A stretch of 64,000 nucleotides of DNA, from NCBI GenBank assembly GCA_006969625.1, contig CP030885.1, positions 3,979,430 through 4,043,429 of the forward strand, in the 5' to 3' direction. The notes beneath the pieces were generated by a model that ran no database searches, was not told the DNA's origin, and saw only the letters and a program-made list of their open reading frames with translations. A program made the translations under genes and the position numbers. Positions 46,117 through 55,868 of the stretch are shown here, piece after piece (within the stretch, counting starts at the first letter, position 1; each line of letters starts with the position of its first letter). This stretch comes from Rhodospirillaceae bacterium. GTDB lineage: Bacteria; Pseudomonadota; Alphaproteobacteria; Kiloniellales; DSM-21159.

Positions 46117-47430
46117 CTAGTTCATCGGCTCCAGCGGTGCCGGATCGTCCGACAGGCTGCGCAGGTAGGCGATGATCGCCGCCTTGTCCTCCTCGCGACG
46201 CACGCCGGCGTAGGCCATCTTGGTGCCCGGCGCCCACTCGCGCGGATTCCTCAGATAGGCCCAGAGGTTTTCGTAGGTCCAAGTGGTGCCGGCCGCGCGC
46301 TTGTCCTGGAACACCTGGGAATAGTTGTAGCTGTCCAGGTGCCCGACCGATGCGCCAACAACATCCCACAGATTGGGCCCGACCTTGTTCGGACCGCCCT
46401 GATCGAAGGAGTGGCAGGCGGCGCAGGCGCGGACCTGCTTCTCGCCCGCCGCCGGGTCAGCCGCCGCGATCATCTGCAGGTACTCGGGCTGGGCACCGCC
46501 CGCGGCGTCCGCCGCCGCCTGCTGGGCCGCCCCGGCCGCAGCACCGGCCGTTTCCGCCACGTCTGCGGCGGTCTCGGCCGCCTGATCCGCGGCATCCTGG
46601 ACCGTCTCCGCGGCTGCCTCGGCCGCCTCCCCGGCAACCTCCTCCGCCTTTGCCTGGGCCGTTTCCTCGGCCTGCTCTTCGGCGTCAGGCGCTCCTTCGG
46701 CTTCGGCTTCCGCTTCGGCAGCCGCCTCGGCTTCCGCGGCAGGCTCGGCCTCGGCAGGCTCAGCCTCCGCGGGCTCGGCCTCGGCGGCAGGCTCTTCTTC
46801 GGCCGGCGCCGAATCCTCGGCCGCCGCCGCATTTTCGGCCTCTGCCTCCGCCCCGCCGCCGGTGACGGCCGCGATCTCTTCCTCGCTCGGCAGCGGCTCG
46901 GGGTCGTCGGACAAGCTGCGCATGTAGGCGATTAGGTTGGCCCGGTCCTCTAAGCTCGGCATGCCCGCGTAGCTCATCCTGGTGCCGGGCGCATACTCGT
47001 TAGGGGCGGCAAGGAACGCGTTGAGAGCCTCGTAGGTCCAGGGCTCGTCGGACATCCCGGCGAGCGCATCGGAGTAGTTGAAGTCGGCGACGTGCGCGTG
47101 CGGCGCGCCGACGATGTCCCAGAGGTTCGGCCCGACCTTGGTCGGTCCGCCCTGCTCGAAGGAGTGGCAGGCGGCGCAGGCGCGCGTCAGGTTCTCGCCC
47201 GCGGCCGGGTCGGCGGACGCCAGCAGCGGCAGCACCGGCTCCAGGCCCGGCTCTTCCTCGGCCGCCATCTCCGCTGCGCCGTCCGCCTCGGCGATCTGAA
47301 CCGGATAGGCGTTCTCCTCGAGGTCGTCGTGACCGCCGATGAGGAGGTTGGCGACGAAGCCACTGCCCATCGCGACGATGCCGGCGGTCAACACCGCGGC
47401 GGCGATCTTGTTCATCTCAAGGGAAGCCAT
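46117..47430 (-). CDS. Membrane-anchored double-domain cytochrome c
   Basis: This 437-residue protein has an N-terminal membrane anchor (residues 7-32, AAAVLTAGIVAMGSGFVANL) of the CycM/cytochrome c552 type, then two class I cytochrome c domains. Domain 1 binds heme at CAACH 85-89 with Met152 as likely axial ligand; domain 2 at CAACH 336-340 with Met405. The domains are near copies (FEQGGPTKVGPNLWDIVGA and FDQGGPNKVGPNLWDVVGA). Between them lies a linker of about 120 residues made almost wholly of Glu and Ala (residues 191-312). It should shuttle electrons between complex III and an oxidase. ATG 47430 gives MASLEMNKIAAAV, as in CycM homologues. Confidence 0.9.
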   Translation of the reverse strand: MASLEMNKIAAAVLTAGIVAMGSGFVANLLIGGHDDLEENAYPVQIAEADGAAEMAAEEEPGLEPVLPLLASADPAAGENLTRACAACHSFEQGGPTKVGPNLWDIVGAPHAHVADFNYSDALAGMSDEPWTYEALNAFLAAPNEYAPGTRMSYAGMPSLEDRANLIAYMRSLSDDPEPLPSEEEIAAVTGGGAEAEAENAAAAEDSAPAEEEPAAEAEPAEAEPAEAEPAAEAEAAAEAEAEAEGAPDAEEQAEETAQAKAEEVAGEAAEAAAETVQDAADQAAETAADVAETAGAAAGAAQQAAADAAGGAQPEYLQMIAAADPAAGEKQVRACAACHSFDQGGPNKVGPNLWDVVGASVGHLDSYNYSQVFQDKRAAGTTWTYENLWAYLRNPREWAPGTKMAYAGVRREEDKAAIIAYLRSLSDDPAPLEPMN

Positions 47431-47673
47431 GAGCCGTCGAGAACCCTGTCACTGTGAAGAATCCCGGATTTGCGCGCCTTTTTGGCGGGCGGACAATAGC
47501 GGCGGGTGGTGCGCCGTTCAACGGAAACCGGCACGCCCGGGCCGCGCCGATTGCCACAGGGCGCAAGGCGGATGCGCAGGCCCCGGATGTGCGCTAAAGA
47601 CCCGACATCGAACGCGCATTCGCCTTGCGGCACCGCGCCGCATTCCCCAACCCACCCAACCCCTTCCGCCTCG

Positions 47674-48429
47674 ATGCCCCTGCCGAAACGCCCGCTGGTC
47701 TTGATCCCCGCCCGCCTGGCCTCGACCCGTCTGCCGGACAAGCCGCTCGCCGACATCCACGGCACGCCGATGGTCCTGCACGTCTGGCGCCGCGCGCTCG
47801 AGGCCGACATCGGGCCCGTCGTCGTCGCCGCCGCCGAACCGGAGATCGCCGCGGTCGTCGAGGCCGCAGGCGGCCAGGCGGTCCTGACACGCCCGGACCA
47901 CCCCTCCGGCTCCGACCGGATCTTCGAGGCGGTGGAGCGGCTGGACCCGGAGGGCCGCGTCGATGCCGTGGTCAACGTCCAGTGCGACGTGCCGACGCTC
48001 GACCCGGCGGCCATCCGGGCGGTCGTCGCGCCGCTCGCCGAACCGCAGGTCGACATCGGCACCATCGCCGCCGAGATCCACGACCCGGAGGAGCGCGGCG
48101 ACCCGAACGTGGTCAAGGCGGCGGTCGCCTTCCCGGGCGGTGCGCGCATCGCGCGGGCGCTCTACTTCAGCCGGGCGCCGGTGCCCTGGGACCAGGGCGA
48201 CCCGCAGGCGCCGCTCTACCATCACATCGGCCTCTACGCCTTCCGCCGCCCGGCGTTGGCGCGCTTCGTCGCGCTGCCGCCCAGTCCGCTGGAACGGCGC
48301 GAGAAACTGGAGCAGCTCCGGGCCATGGAGGCGGGCATGCGCATCGACGTGGCGCGCGTTGACACCTCTCCGCTCACTGTCGATACTCCGGCCGACCTGG
48401 AGCGCGCCCGCGCCCACCTAGCATCTTGA
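47674..48429 (+). CDS. kdsB: 3-deoxy-manno-octulosonate cytidylyltransferase
   Basis: KdsB activates Kdo as CMP-Kdo for lipopolysaccharide synthesis. The 251-residue protein has [20 protein letters not shown] at the N-terminus, [20 protein letters not shown], the NVQCDVPTL segment and [13 protein letters not shown] near residue 188-200. NVQCD replaces the usual NVQGD, a small difference. ATG 47674 was chosen from homology; the frame is open upstream but unlike the family. pheA follows 19 bp downstream. Confidence 0.95.
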   Translation: MPLPKRPLVLIPARLASTRLPDKPLADIHGTPMVLHVWRRALEADIGPVVVAAAEPEIAAVVEAAGGQAVLTRPDHPSGSDRIFEAVERLDPEGRVDAVVNVQCDVPTLDPAAIRAVVAPLAEPQVDIGTIAAEIHDPEERGDPNVVKAAVAFPGGARIARALYFSRAPVPWDQGDPQAPLYHHIGLYAFRRPALARFVALPPSPLERREKLEQLRAMEAGMRIDVARVDTSPLTVDTPADLERARAHLAS

Positions 48430-48448
48430 TCTTCCGGACAATTTGCCG

Positions 48449-49318
48449 ATGACCACGCCCTCCGGCACACCCGGCGGCCCGATCGCCTTCCAGGGCTCGC
48501 CCGGCGCCTATTCGGACTTGGCCTGCCGCACCGTCTTCCCCGGCTGCGCCACCCTGCCCTGCCCCTCGTTCGAGGACACCTTCGCCGCCGTCGGGGAGGG
48601 CCGCGCCGCCTTGGCGATGATCCCGATCGAGAACTCCAGCGCCGGGCGCGTCGCCGACATCCACCATCTGCTGCCGGAGTCCGGCCTGCACATCGTCGCC
48701 GAGCACTTCCAGCAGGTGCACCACCAGCTCCTGGCCCCGCAGGGCGCCACCCTGGAAGGCGTGCGCACGGTGCGCAGCCACGTCCAGGCGCTCAGCCAGT
48801 GCCGCAAGTTCCTGATCGAGCGCCACCTGCAACCGGTCGTCCACGCCGACACCGCCGGCGCCGCCGCCGAGGTCGCAGCGCTCGGCGACCCGACCCAGGC
48901 GGCCATCGCCTCGTCCCTGGCGGCGGAGATCTACGGCCTCGAGACCCTGCTGCCGGACGTCCACGACTCCGCGCACAACACCACGCGCTTCATCGTCATG
49001 GCGCGCGAACCGGCCGACCCGGAGGCGGACGCCGGGCCCGCCATCACCTCGCTGGTCTTCCGCGTGCGCTCGGTGCCCGCCGCGCTCTACAAGGCGCTCG
49101 GGGGCTTCGCCACCAACGGCGTCAACATCACCAAGCTGGAGAGCTACATCCTCGACGGCAGCTTCACCGTCGCCCAGTTCTACGCCGACATCGACGGCCA
49201 TCCCGAGCAGCGCCCGGTGCGCCTGGCGCTCGAAGAGCTCGGCTTCTTCTCCCGCGAGGTGAAGATCCTCGGCGTCTACCCAGCCAGCGACTTCCGCATG
49301 ACCCAGCCGAAGCGCTAA
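48449..49318 (+). CDS. pheA: Prephenate dehydratase
   Basis: Prephenate dehydratase makes phenylpyruvate for phenylalanine synthesis. The 289-residue protein has FQGSPGAYSDLACRTVFPGC and MIPIENSSAGRVADIHHLL in the N-terminal catalytic part, HNTTRFIVMARE (the conserved TRF motif) near residue 175, and a C-terminal ACT domain (PAALYKALGGFATNGVNITK, LESYILDGSF) for feedback control by phenylalanine. ATG 48449 follows the kdsB stop by 19 bp. Its stop overlaps the convergent nudC stop. Confidence 0.96.
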   Translation: MTTPSGTPGGPIAFQGSPGAYSDLACRTVFPGCATLPCPSFEDTFAAVGEGRAALAMIPIENSSAGRVADIHHLLPESGLHIVAEHFQQVHHQLLAPQGATLEGVRTVRSHVQALSQCRKFLIERHLQPVVHADTAGAAAEVAALGDPTQAAIASSLAAEIYGLETLLPDVHDSAHNTTRFIVMAREPADPEADAGPAITSLVFRVRSVPAALYKALGGFATNGVNITKLESYILDGSFTVAQFYADIDGHPEQRPVRLALEELGFFSREVKILGVYPASDFRMTQPKR

Positions 49319-50265
49319 GGGCCGGCGGTCAGCCAGTCGCCGATCAAGCGCCGGGCGATGGAATCGGCGCGCGGCAGCTTGAAGCGCTCGTCCTCCGGCG
49401 AGGCGCGCAGCTCGGCCCGGGAATACCAGCGGGCCCCCTCCAGCTCGTCGGGGTCGATCGTCAGGTCGCCGAAGTCGGCGCGCGCGAAGAAACCGAGCAT
49501 CAGCGAGGAGGGAAACGGCCAGGGCTGGCTGGAGTTGTAGGTGACGTCGCGCACCCTCAGCCCGACCTCCTCCAGCACCTCGCGCGCCACCGCGTCCTCC
49601 AGGCTCTCGCCCGGCTCGACGAAGCCGGCGAGCGTCGAGTGCATGCCCGGCGGGAAGCGATGATTGCGCCCCAGCACGCAGCGCTCGCCGCCGTCGTGCA
49701 CCAGCATGATCACCGCCGGGTCGGTGCGCGGGAAGTGCGCGGCACCGCAGCCGGCGTCGGTGCAGCGGCGCAGGTAGCCGCCCTCGCCCGGCGCGGTGGC
49801 AGCGCCGCACAGGCCGCAGAAGCGGTGGCGGCCGTGCCAGTGCGCCATGGCGCGCGCCTGGGCCAGTACGGCACCCTCGCCGGCCGGCAGCAGCGGGCCG
49901 ATCTGGCGCAGGTCGGCGAAGTCGCCGAGGCCGGCCAGCGCCGGCACATGATCGGTCGTCTCCAGGTGCGAGAGGTCGAGCCCGAAGACCGCCGCGCTGC
50001 CGTCGAGGCCGAGGAAGCAGACCTCCGCCCCCTCCGCGCGCAGCGCACCGGCCCGGTCGGCCGGCAGGAACACCGCAGCGGCGCCGCCCTCCGGCCGCTC
50101 CTCGAAGAGGTGCCGGCCGCGCCAGACCGGGGCGAAGCGGCTGTCCGGCGCGCTCAGCGCCATGGCCAGCCAGTCGGCGTCGCGCCGCAGGCGGTCGGCG
50201 CGGTCCAGCGGACCGGCGGCGTAGACGTTGGGGCGGGGCGTCGCGTCGAAGGGAAGGTGCGGCAT
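49315..50265 (-). CDS. nudC: NAD+ diphosphatase (Nudix, zinc-binding)
   Basis: NudC hydrolyses NADH and removes NAD caps from RNA. The 316-residue protein has a four-Cys zinc ribbon (FCGLCGAATAPGEGG and CTDAGCGAAHFPR, near residues 148-172) and a Nudix box of the pattern GX5EX7REVXEEVGX starting at GFVEPGESLEDA. The SQPWPFPSSLMLGF motif confirms the NudC branch. I chose ATG 50265 over an in-frame upstream start at 50346. The 3' end overlaps the pheA stop by 4 bp in convergent orientation. Confidence 0.95.
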   Translation of the reverse strand: MPHLPFDATPRPNVYAAGPLDRADRLRRDADWLAMALSAPDSRFAPVWRGRHLFEERPEGGAAAVFLPADRAGALRAEGAEVCFLGLDGSAAVFGLDLSHLETTDHVPALAGLGDFADLRQIGPLLPAGEGAVLAQARAMAHWHGRHRFCGLCGAATAPGEGGYLRRCTDAGCGAAHFPRTDPAVIMLVHDGGERCVLGRNHRFPPGMHSTLAGFVEPGESLEDAVAREVLEEVGLRVRDVTYNSSQPWPFPSSLMLGFFARADFGDLTIDPDELEGARWYSRAELRASPEDERFKLPRADSIARRLIGDWLTAGP

Positions 50266-50347
50266 GGGTCGGGCGTGCGGCGGGAGGGCGGCAAACTGGC
50301 ACGCCCGCTTGCACCGCGCAACGCGCCGCGCGAGACTTTCCGGCATT

Positions 50348-51016
50348 ATGGAGAACCGCCTGTCCCGCCGCTGCCTGCTGGCGCTGCTGGCCGGCGCGGC
50401 CGCCTGGCCGCGCAGGGGCGCCGCAGCGCCGGTCTTCCCGGCCGATCACGCGATCGACTACCTGGCGGAGGCGCAGGGGGCCCCCGCCGGCACGCATCGC
50501 ATCGCCATTGCGCGCGGCGAAGGCAGCCTGGTCGCGCGCAGCGAAAGCCGCCTGCTGTTGCCGCAAAGCGAGGGCGCGCCGCTGCCCTTCGAGCACTTCG
50601 CGGAGGAGACCTGGCGGGCCGGCTGGCTGCAAGGCCTGGTCGCCGACACCCGGCTGGGCGACCGGCGCCACCGGGTGCGGGCCCGGCGGCGCGACGGCGC
50701 GCTGCGCGGCACGCGCGACGGCCACGGCTTCGCCATCACCGGCTACCTGATGACGGCCAGCGGCTGGCATCGCGACACGCCGCAGGCCGACGGCCTGGTC
50801 GATGCGGTGGACGGCCGGCTCAAGCGGGTGCGCGGCGCCCGGCGCGGCTGGGAGACGGTGGAGACCGGCTGGGGCCCGGTCGAGGCCGAGCGCTGGACCC
50901 TGGTCGGCGAGCTGCCCCGCGAGCTCTGGTACGACGAACCGGGCCATCTGATCCGCTTCGCCCTGCCCGCCCCGGGCGGTGCAGTGGTGGCGACGGCGGT
51001 CGAGCTGGAGGGCTAG
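50348..51016 (+). CDS. DUF6134 family exported protein
   Basis: This 222-residue protein begins with a basic, hydrophobic signal (MENRLSRRCLLALLAGAAAW, perhaps Tat) and a processed end near RRGAAAPVF. The mature part fits the DUF6134 family, a predicted beta-rich envelope protein with no known role: AIDYLAEAQGAPAGTHRIAI, EETWRAGWLQGLVADTRLG, TGYLMTASGWHRDTP and ELPRELWYDEPGHLIRFALP. It is divergent from nudC by 82 bp and ends just before the SRP RNA promoter. Confidence 0.8.
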   Translation: MENRLSRRCLLALLAGAAAWPRRGAAAPVFPADHAIDYLAEAQGAPAGTHRIAIARGEGSLVARSESRLLLPQSEGAPLPFEHFAEETWRAGWLQGLVADTRLGDRRHRVRARRRDGALRGTRDGHGFAITGYLMTASGWHRDTPQADGLVDAVDGRLKRVRGARRGWETVETGWGPVEAERWTLVGELPRELWYDEPGHLIRFALPAPGGAVVATAVELEG

Positions 51017-51059
51017 CTCCGTTCGCGCCTTCGCCTCGACCCCGGAGCGACCCATCCCC

Positions 51060-51090
51060 TTGCCCCCATGCGGGGCGGTGCTGATATAGT
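51060..51090 (+). promoter_or_regulatory. Promoter of the SRP RNA gene
   Basis: TTGCCC (51060-51065) and TATAGT (51085-51090) are 19 bp apart. The -10 ends 7 nt before the RNA 5' end at 51097, so it fits the observed RNA start well even though the spacer is long. Confidence 0.6.
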
Positions 51091-51096
51091 GCCGCC

Positions 51097-51192
51097 GTGG
51101 GGCTGGCGGCGGACGGTCGCCTCGCCAACCCGGTCAGGTCCGGAAGGAAGCAGCCGTAACGAGTTTCCGGCCGGGTCGCCGACCAGCTCCAC
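51097..51192 (+). ncRNA. ffs: Bacterial small signal recognition particle RNA (4.5S)
   Basis: The conserved SRP apical loop GGTCAGGTCCGGAAGGAAGC is followed by the AGCCGTAAC motif. The ends pair over about 18 bp (GTGGGGCTGGCGGCGGAC with GTCGCCGACCAGCTCCAC). About 96 nt, normal for the short form. It lies just upstream of dnaX, a common alphaproteobacterial order. Confidence 0.96.
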
Positions 51193-51271
51193 ACCCTCAT
51201 CCCGCCTCTTGCCGCGCCCCTGGCCGCGTCCCGCGCCGCAGCGGGCGCACCGACCGGGGCCGAGGACGCGC

Positions 51272-53146
51272 ATGCCGGACACGCCGGACATCGACACGCC
51301 GGACAGCACCGCCCCGCCCGCGCCCGCCGGCGCCCTGGAGACGCAGACTCCCTACCGGGTGCTGGCGCGCAAGTACCGCCCGGCCAACTTCAAGGACCTG
51401 ATCGGCCAGGAGGCGCTGGTCCGCACCCTGACCAACGCGCTGGCCACCGGGCGGCTGCACCATGCCTTCGTGCTGACCGGCGTGCGCGGGGTGGGCAAGA
51501 CCACCACCGCCCGCATCATCGCCCGCGCGCTGAACTGCATCGGGCCGGACGGGCACGGCGGGCCGACGCCCGACCCCTGCGGGGTGTGCGACAACTGCAC
51601 CGCCATCGCCGAGGACCGGCACGTCGACGTTATCGAGATGGATGCTGCCAGCCGCACCGGCGTCAACGACATCCGCGACCTGATCGACGGCGTGCGCTAC
51701 CGCCCGAGCACGGCGCGCAAGAAGGTCTACATCGTGGACGAGGTGCACATGCTCTCCAACAAGGCCTTCAACGCGCTGTTGAAGACGCTGGAGGAGCCGC
51801 CCGAGCACGTCGTCTTCATCTTCGCCACCACCGAGATCCGCAAGGTGCCGGTCACGGTGCTTTCGCGCTGCCAGCGCTTCGACCTGCGACGCGTCGACCA
51901 GGCGCTGCTGGCCGAACACTTCCGCGGCATCTGCGCGCAGGAGGGCGTCGAGCCCGACGCGGACGCGCTGGCGATGATCGCGCGCGCCGCCGACGGCTCG
52001 GTGCGCGACGGGCTCAGCCTGCTGGACCAGGCCATCGCCCTCGGTGATCCGGGGGGCGACCCGGCGGGCGCCGGCGCGACGCGGATCGAGGCGGAAGCCG
52101 TCAAGCGCATGCTGGGCCTGGCCGACCGCACCCGCGTGTACGACCTCTTCGCCGACGTCATGGCCGGGCGGACGGCCGCGGCGCTGGCCCTGCTGCGCGA
52201 CCTCTACGACGGCGGCGCCGATCCGCTGGTGGTGCTGCAGGACCTGCTGGAGCTGACCCACACGATCACCCGCCTGCAGCTCGTCCCGGAGCAGGCCGGC
52301 GAGGGCCTGCCGGAGGCCGAACGGGTGCGCGGGCGCGACCTGGCCGGCAATTTGGACGTCGCCACCCTGGGCCGCACCTGGCAGATGCTGCTGAAGGGGA
52401 TCGAGGAGACCCAGCGCGCCCCGGCGCCGCTGCAGGCCGCTGAGATGGTGCTGATCCGCCTGTGCTACGCCGCCGACCTGCCCAACCCGGCCGACCTGGT
52501 GCGCCAGCTTCGCGACGCTGGCCAGACGGCCGGCGGCGGCGGCGCGACGGCCGCAGGCTCCCAGTCGGCGGGCCCGCGCGCCACCCGTCCGGCCGCCTCG
52601 CCGGCGGGGCCGATGGGCGGCACCGCCCAGGCGACCGCCGAAGCCCAGCCGGCGCCGATGCCCGCACAAGAGACTGAGGCGCGGGCGCAGGACGCCGTTC
52701 GGCCTGACCAGCAGCCGCAGCCGGAGACGTTCGAGGAGATCGTCGCGCTGCTGCGCGACCGGCGCGAACTGCGCCTGGCGCATCACCTCTTCGCCGATGT
52801 GCGGCCGGTGCGCTGCCAGCCGGGCCAGCTCGAGATCAATCCGGGCCCGCACGCGCCGCAGGATTTGGCCGGGCGCCTCTCCAGGCTGCTGCAGGAGATC
52901 ACCGGCGCACGCTGGATCGTCAGCCTGTCGAGCGAGCCCGGCGCGCCGAGCCTGGCCGAGCGCGAGGCCGCGGCCAAACGCGCCGCCCAGGTGGGCGCGC
53001 TGGCGCATCCGCTGGTCCAGGCGGCGATGGAGACTTTCCCCGGCGCCAGGCTTCGGCGCATTGTCGGCGACGCGCCGCCCGGCGCGGCCGGCGCGCCGAC
53101 GGCGGACGACGACAGCGATCCACGCGACGAGAGGCACGAGCCATGA
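51272..53146 (+). CDS. dnaX: DNA polymerase III subunits gamma/tau
   Basis: DnaX is the clamp-loader ATPase of the replicase. The 624-residue protein has [20 protein letters not shown], Walker [13 protein letters not shown] near residue 63-74, a zinc module (CGVCDNC), Walker [11 protein letters not shown] and sensor [11 protein letters not shown] long Ala/Pro/Gly-rich linker around residues 415-480 leads to a tau-like C-terminal domain, so full-length tau is encoded. I saw no A-rich slippery sequence for a frameshifted gamma. ATG 51272 follows the SRP RNA. ybaB overlaps its end by 4 bp. Confidence 0.96.
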   Translation: MPDTPDIDTPDSTAPPAPAGALETQTPYRVLARKYRPANFKDLIGQEALVRTLTNALATGRLHHAFVLTGVRGVGKTTTARIIARALNCIGPDGHGGPTPDPCGVCDNCTAIAEDRHVDVIEMDAASRTGVNDIRDLIDGVRYRPSTARKKVYIVDEVHMLSNKAFNALLKTLEEPPEHVVFIFATTEIRKVPVTVLSRCQRFDLRRVDQALLAEHFRGICAQEGVEPDADALAMIARAADGSVRDGLSLLDQAIALGDPGGDPAGAGATRIEAEAVKRMLGLADRTRVYDLFADVMAGRTAAALALLRDLYDGGADPLVVLQDLLELTHTITRLQLVPEQAGEGLPEAERVRGRDLAGNLDVATLGRTWQMLLKGIEETQRAPAPLQAAEMVLIRLCYAADLPNPADLVRQLRDAGQTAGGGGATAAGSQSAGPRATRPAASPAGPMGGTAQATAEAQPAPMPAQETEARAQDAVRPDQQPQPETFEEIVALLRDRRELRLAHHLFADVRPVRCQPGQLEINPGPHAPQDLAGRLSRLLQEITGARWIVSLSSEPGAPSLAEREAAAKRAAQVGALAHPLVQAAMETFPGARLRRIVGDAPPGAAGAPTADDDSDPRDERHEP

Positions 53147-53466
53147 AAAACCTGGGCCAGATGATGAAACAGGCGCAGGAAATGCAGCAGCGGATGGGCG
53201 AGATGCAGGAGCGCCTCGCCAGCGCCGAGGTGGCGGGACAGTCCGGCGGCGGCCTGGTCAAGGTGACGATGAGCGGCAAGGGCGACGTCAAGGCGGTCGC
53301 CATCGATCCCTCGCTGGCCAAGCCGGAGGAGATCGAGGTGCTGGAGGATCTTGTCCTCGCCGCCGTCAACGACGCGCGTGCCAAGATGGAGCAATACGCC
53401 GCCGAGCAGATGAAGGAGATCACCGGCGGGCTCGAGCTGCCCGGCGGCTTCAAGCTGCCGTTCTAG
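53143..53466 (+). CDS. ybaB: YbaB/EbfC nucleoid-associated protein
   Basis: This 107-residue small DNA-binding protein has the YbaB pattern: [20 protein letters not shown], then [20 protein letters not shown], ending with [13 protein letters not shown]. It binds DNA as a dimer with tweezer-like helices. The start ATGA overlaps the dnaX stop, and recR follows 185 bp later, the classic dnaX-ybaB-recR order. Confidence 0.96.
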   Translation: MKNLGQMMKQAQEMQQRMGEMQERLASAEVAGQSGGGLVKVTMSGKGDVKAVAIDPSLAKPEEIEVLEDLVLAAVNDARAKMEQYAAEQMKEITGGLELPGGFKLPF

Positions 53467-53485
53467 TCTCTCTTTCCTACCCGTC

Positions 53486-53609
53486 CCTTCGTCCTGAGCC
53501 TGTCGAAGGACGAAGCGGCGGGCGGCCGCGAGGCCGCCGTTCCGTCGTCCTCGCCGATACGGCCCTGCCGGGCCGTGGCCTTCGTCCTTCGACAGGCTCA
53601 GGATGAAGG
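53486..53609. repeat. Inverted pair of a CCTGAGCCTGTCGAAGG-type repeat
   Basis: A 27-28 bp arm around 53488-53515 is repeated in inverted form at 53581-53608, with one or two mismatches, about 65 bp apart. Its core CCTGAGCCTGTCGAAGG is known as an interspersed repeat in alphaproteobacteria. It could fold into a long hairpin between ybaB and recR. Confidence 0.8.
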
Positions 53610-53651
53610 CGGTTTCTCGCATCTTCCGCTCGCGATCTCATCCTTTCCCGT

Positions 53652-54245
53652 ATGGCCGCTTCCGAAATCGACCGCATGATCCAGCTTCTGGCCCGCCTGC
53701 CGGGCCTGGGGCCGAGGTCCGCCCGGCGCGCGGCGCTGGCGCTGATCGTCAAGCGCGAGTCGCTGCTGCGTCCGCTCGGCGAGGCGCTGCTGCGCGCCGC
53801 CGAGGCGATCCGGCCCTGCTCGGTCTGCGGCAACCTGGACGACCGCGACCCCTGCGCCGTCTGCCGCGATCCCGAGCGCGACGGACACGTCATCTGCGTC
53901 GTCGAGGAGGTCGGCGACCTCTGGGCGATCGAGCGTTCCGGCGCCTTCCGCGGGCGCTACCACGTGCTGGGCGGCACGCTCTCGGCGCTCGACGGGCGCG
54001 GTCCGGAGCAGCTCAAGGTCGGCAGATTGCTGGAGCGCACCGCCGCACCGGAGGTAAGCGAGGTGATCCTGGCGCTCGGCGCCACGGTGGACGGACAGAC
54101 CACCGCCCACTACGTCGCCGAGCGGCTGGAGCCGCTGGGCGTGAGCATCACCCGTCTGGCCCAGGGCCTGCCGGTCGGCGGCGAGCTGGACTATCTGGAC
54201 GACGGCACGCTCTCCGCCGCCTTCCGCCTGCGCCGGCCAGCCTGA
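53652..54245 (+). CDS. recR: Recombination protein RecR
   Basis: RecR works with RecF and RecO to load RecA at gaps. The 197-residue protein has a helix-hairpin-helix ([20 protein letters not shown]), a C4 zinc finger ([16 protein letters not shown]) near residues 57-72, a Toprim domain ([20 protein letters not shown]) and the C-terminal [19 protein letters not shown]. All match the family in length and order. Confidence 0.97.
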   Translation: MAASEIDRMIQLLARLPGLGPRSARRAALALIVKRESLLRPLGEALLRAAEAIRPCSVCGNLDDRDPCAVCRDPERDGHVICVVEEVGDLWAIERSGAFRGRYHVLGGTLSALDGRGPEQLKVGRLLERTAAPEVSEVILALGATVDGQTTAHYVAERLEPLGVSITRLAQGLPVGGELDYLDDGTLSAAFRLRRPA

Positions 54246-54333
54246 GCGGCGACGGAACCGCGGGTCCGCCAAACTGCCGCCCCAATGCGCGCGGATCGTG
54301 CCGAAAAGCATGATCCAAGCCCCGCGAGGCCCG

Positions 54334-55761
54334 ATGCCCCCGAAGACGTTCCCGAAGACTCCGGCCGCCGCCCTTCTGGCGCTCGCCCTGCTGGCGGCGC
54401 CGGCCGCCGCCGTCGAGCGCACCATCTCCGACGAGGCCCAGCGCGGCCTGACCCTGACGATCTACCAGAACGGCCTGGCGCTGGTGCACGACACCCGCTG
54501 GGTGCCGCTGGTCGCCGGGCGCAACACGCTGCAGGTCGAGGCGCTGAGCGAGGCGCTGATCCTCGGCTCGCTGCGCGTCTACTCCAGCGTCGAGGGCGTC
54601 GAGCTGGTCGAGCGCAGCCGGCGGGGCGCCGACCTGACGCCCGGCCGTCTGCTGGAGCGCTACGTCGGGCGCCGCGTGCTCTACGTCACGGAGAACCCGG
54701 CGACCGGCGAGGAGACCAGCCGCCCGGCCAAGCTGCTGTCGCTCGCCGGCGGCGTGCTGCTGGAGGTTGAGGGCCGCGTCGAGCTGAACCCGCCGGGGCG
54801 CATCGCCCTCGACGCCCTCGAGGCGCCGACCGAGGGGCTGCGCGCCGATCCCAGCCTGGCCCTGGTCGTCGACAGCGCCGAGGCGCGCCCGGCCGAGCTG
54901 ACCCTCGGCTACCTGACGGAGGGACTGCGCTGGCAGGCCGACTACGTCGCCGACCTGGCGCCCGACGGCAGTCTCGACCTGACGGCCAACGTCACCGTCG
55001 ACAACGGCCTGGAGGTCGCCTTCCCCTTCGCCGCGTTGCGTCTGGTCGCCGGCGAGGTCTCGCGCCAGTCGGTCGCGCCCGTCCCGGCGATGCTGCGCGC
55101 CGAAGCCGCGCCCATGGCGATGGACCAGGCGATGGCGCCGCCGCCGGTCGCGGTGGGCGACCGCTACCTCTACGACACCGGCCGCGAGGTCAGCCTGGCG
55201 CCCGGTGAACGCAAGCAGGTCGCGCTCTTCCAGCTTGCCGGCATCGCCGCGGAGCGCAGCTACGGCCTCGACGGCCTGGCGACGGTCGGCGGACCGGACC
55301 GGATCGGCCCGGTCCAGGCCGGCCTGGAGGTGCGCTTCACGGCGCCGGAGGGGCCCGACTCGCGCCCGCTGCCGGCCGGCACCGTGCGGGTCTACGAGGC
55401 GCTGGACGCCGGCGAGGGACCGCCGGTGCTGGCCGGCGAGGACCGCATCGGCCACACGCCGGCCGGCCAGGAGATCCGCCTGTCGCTCGGCCGCGCCTTC
55501 GACGTGACCGCCGAGGCCAGCCGCACCGCCTACGAGCGGCTGGGCGAGCGCAGCTTCGAGACCGCCCAGGAGATCGTCGTCACCAACGCCAAGTCGCAAC
55601 CGGTCGAGGTGGAGATCGTCGGCCGCTTCCCGCGCGGCACCGAGATCGTCGCGGAAAGCGCGGCGCACGTGCAGAGCACCGCAGAGCGGATGACCTGGAC
55701 GCTGACCGTCCCCGCCAACGGCAGCACCACCCTGACCTACCGCGCACGGGTGCAGAACTGA
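54334..55761 (+). CDS. DUF4139 domain exported protein
   Basis: This 475-residue protein has a signal peptide (PAAALLALALLAAPAAA) and a DUF4139 beta-rich domain. LTLTIYQNGLALVHDTRWVP lies near the N-terminus; TLGYLTEGLRWQADYVADLA, NVTVDNGLEV and a C-terminal EIVVTNAKSQPVEVEIV follow. The function of the family is unknown; eukaryotic relatives are mucoidy-inhibitor-like. A Met/Ala/Pro-rich insert is seen near residue 255-270. The start is uncertain: ATG 54334 fits the signal peptide best, but GTG 54298 and ATG 54310 are in frame. Confidence 0.82.
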   Translation: MPPKTFPKTPAAALLALALLAAPAAAVERTISDEAQRGLTLTIYQNGLALVHDTRWVPLVAGRNTLQVEALSEALILGSLRVYSSVEGVELVERSRRGADLTPGRLLERYVGRRVLYVTENPATGEETSRPAKLLSLAGGVLLEVEGRVELNPPGRIALDALEAPTEGLRADPSLALVVDSAEARPAELTLGYLTEGLRWQADYVADLAPDGSLDLTANVTVDNGLEVAFPFAALRLVAGEVSRQSVAPVPAMLRAEAAPMAMDQAMAPPPVAVGDRYLYDTGREVSLAPGERKQVALFQLAGIAAERSYGLDGLATVGGPDRIGPVQAGLEVRFTAPEGPDSRPLPAGTVRVYEALDAGEGPPVLAGEDRIGHTPAGQEIRLSLGRAFDVTAEASRTAYERLGERSFETAQEIVVTNAKSQPVEVEIVGRFPRGTEIVAESAAHVQSTAERMTWTLTVPANGSTTLTYRARVQN

Positions 55762-55868
55762 GACGGCTTCGCCAATATTCTCCGTAGAATTGCCGTCCGG
55801 CCACCACGGGACCGGCCTCGGTACAGCCCCATCCTGCCGACCTCGCAACCGCGTGGAGGCAGCATCCC

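Noticed and set aside
48374..51055. An 893-codon open frame on the minus strand across kdsB, pheA and nudC
   Set aside because: It crosses three well-supported genes in different frames and has no family motif; an artefact of GC-rich codon bias.
51272..53146. Programmed frameshift in dnaX producing a short gamma subunit
   Set aside because: No A-rich slippery heptamer with a downstream hairpin was seen; only full-length tau is supported.
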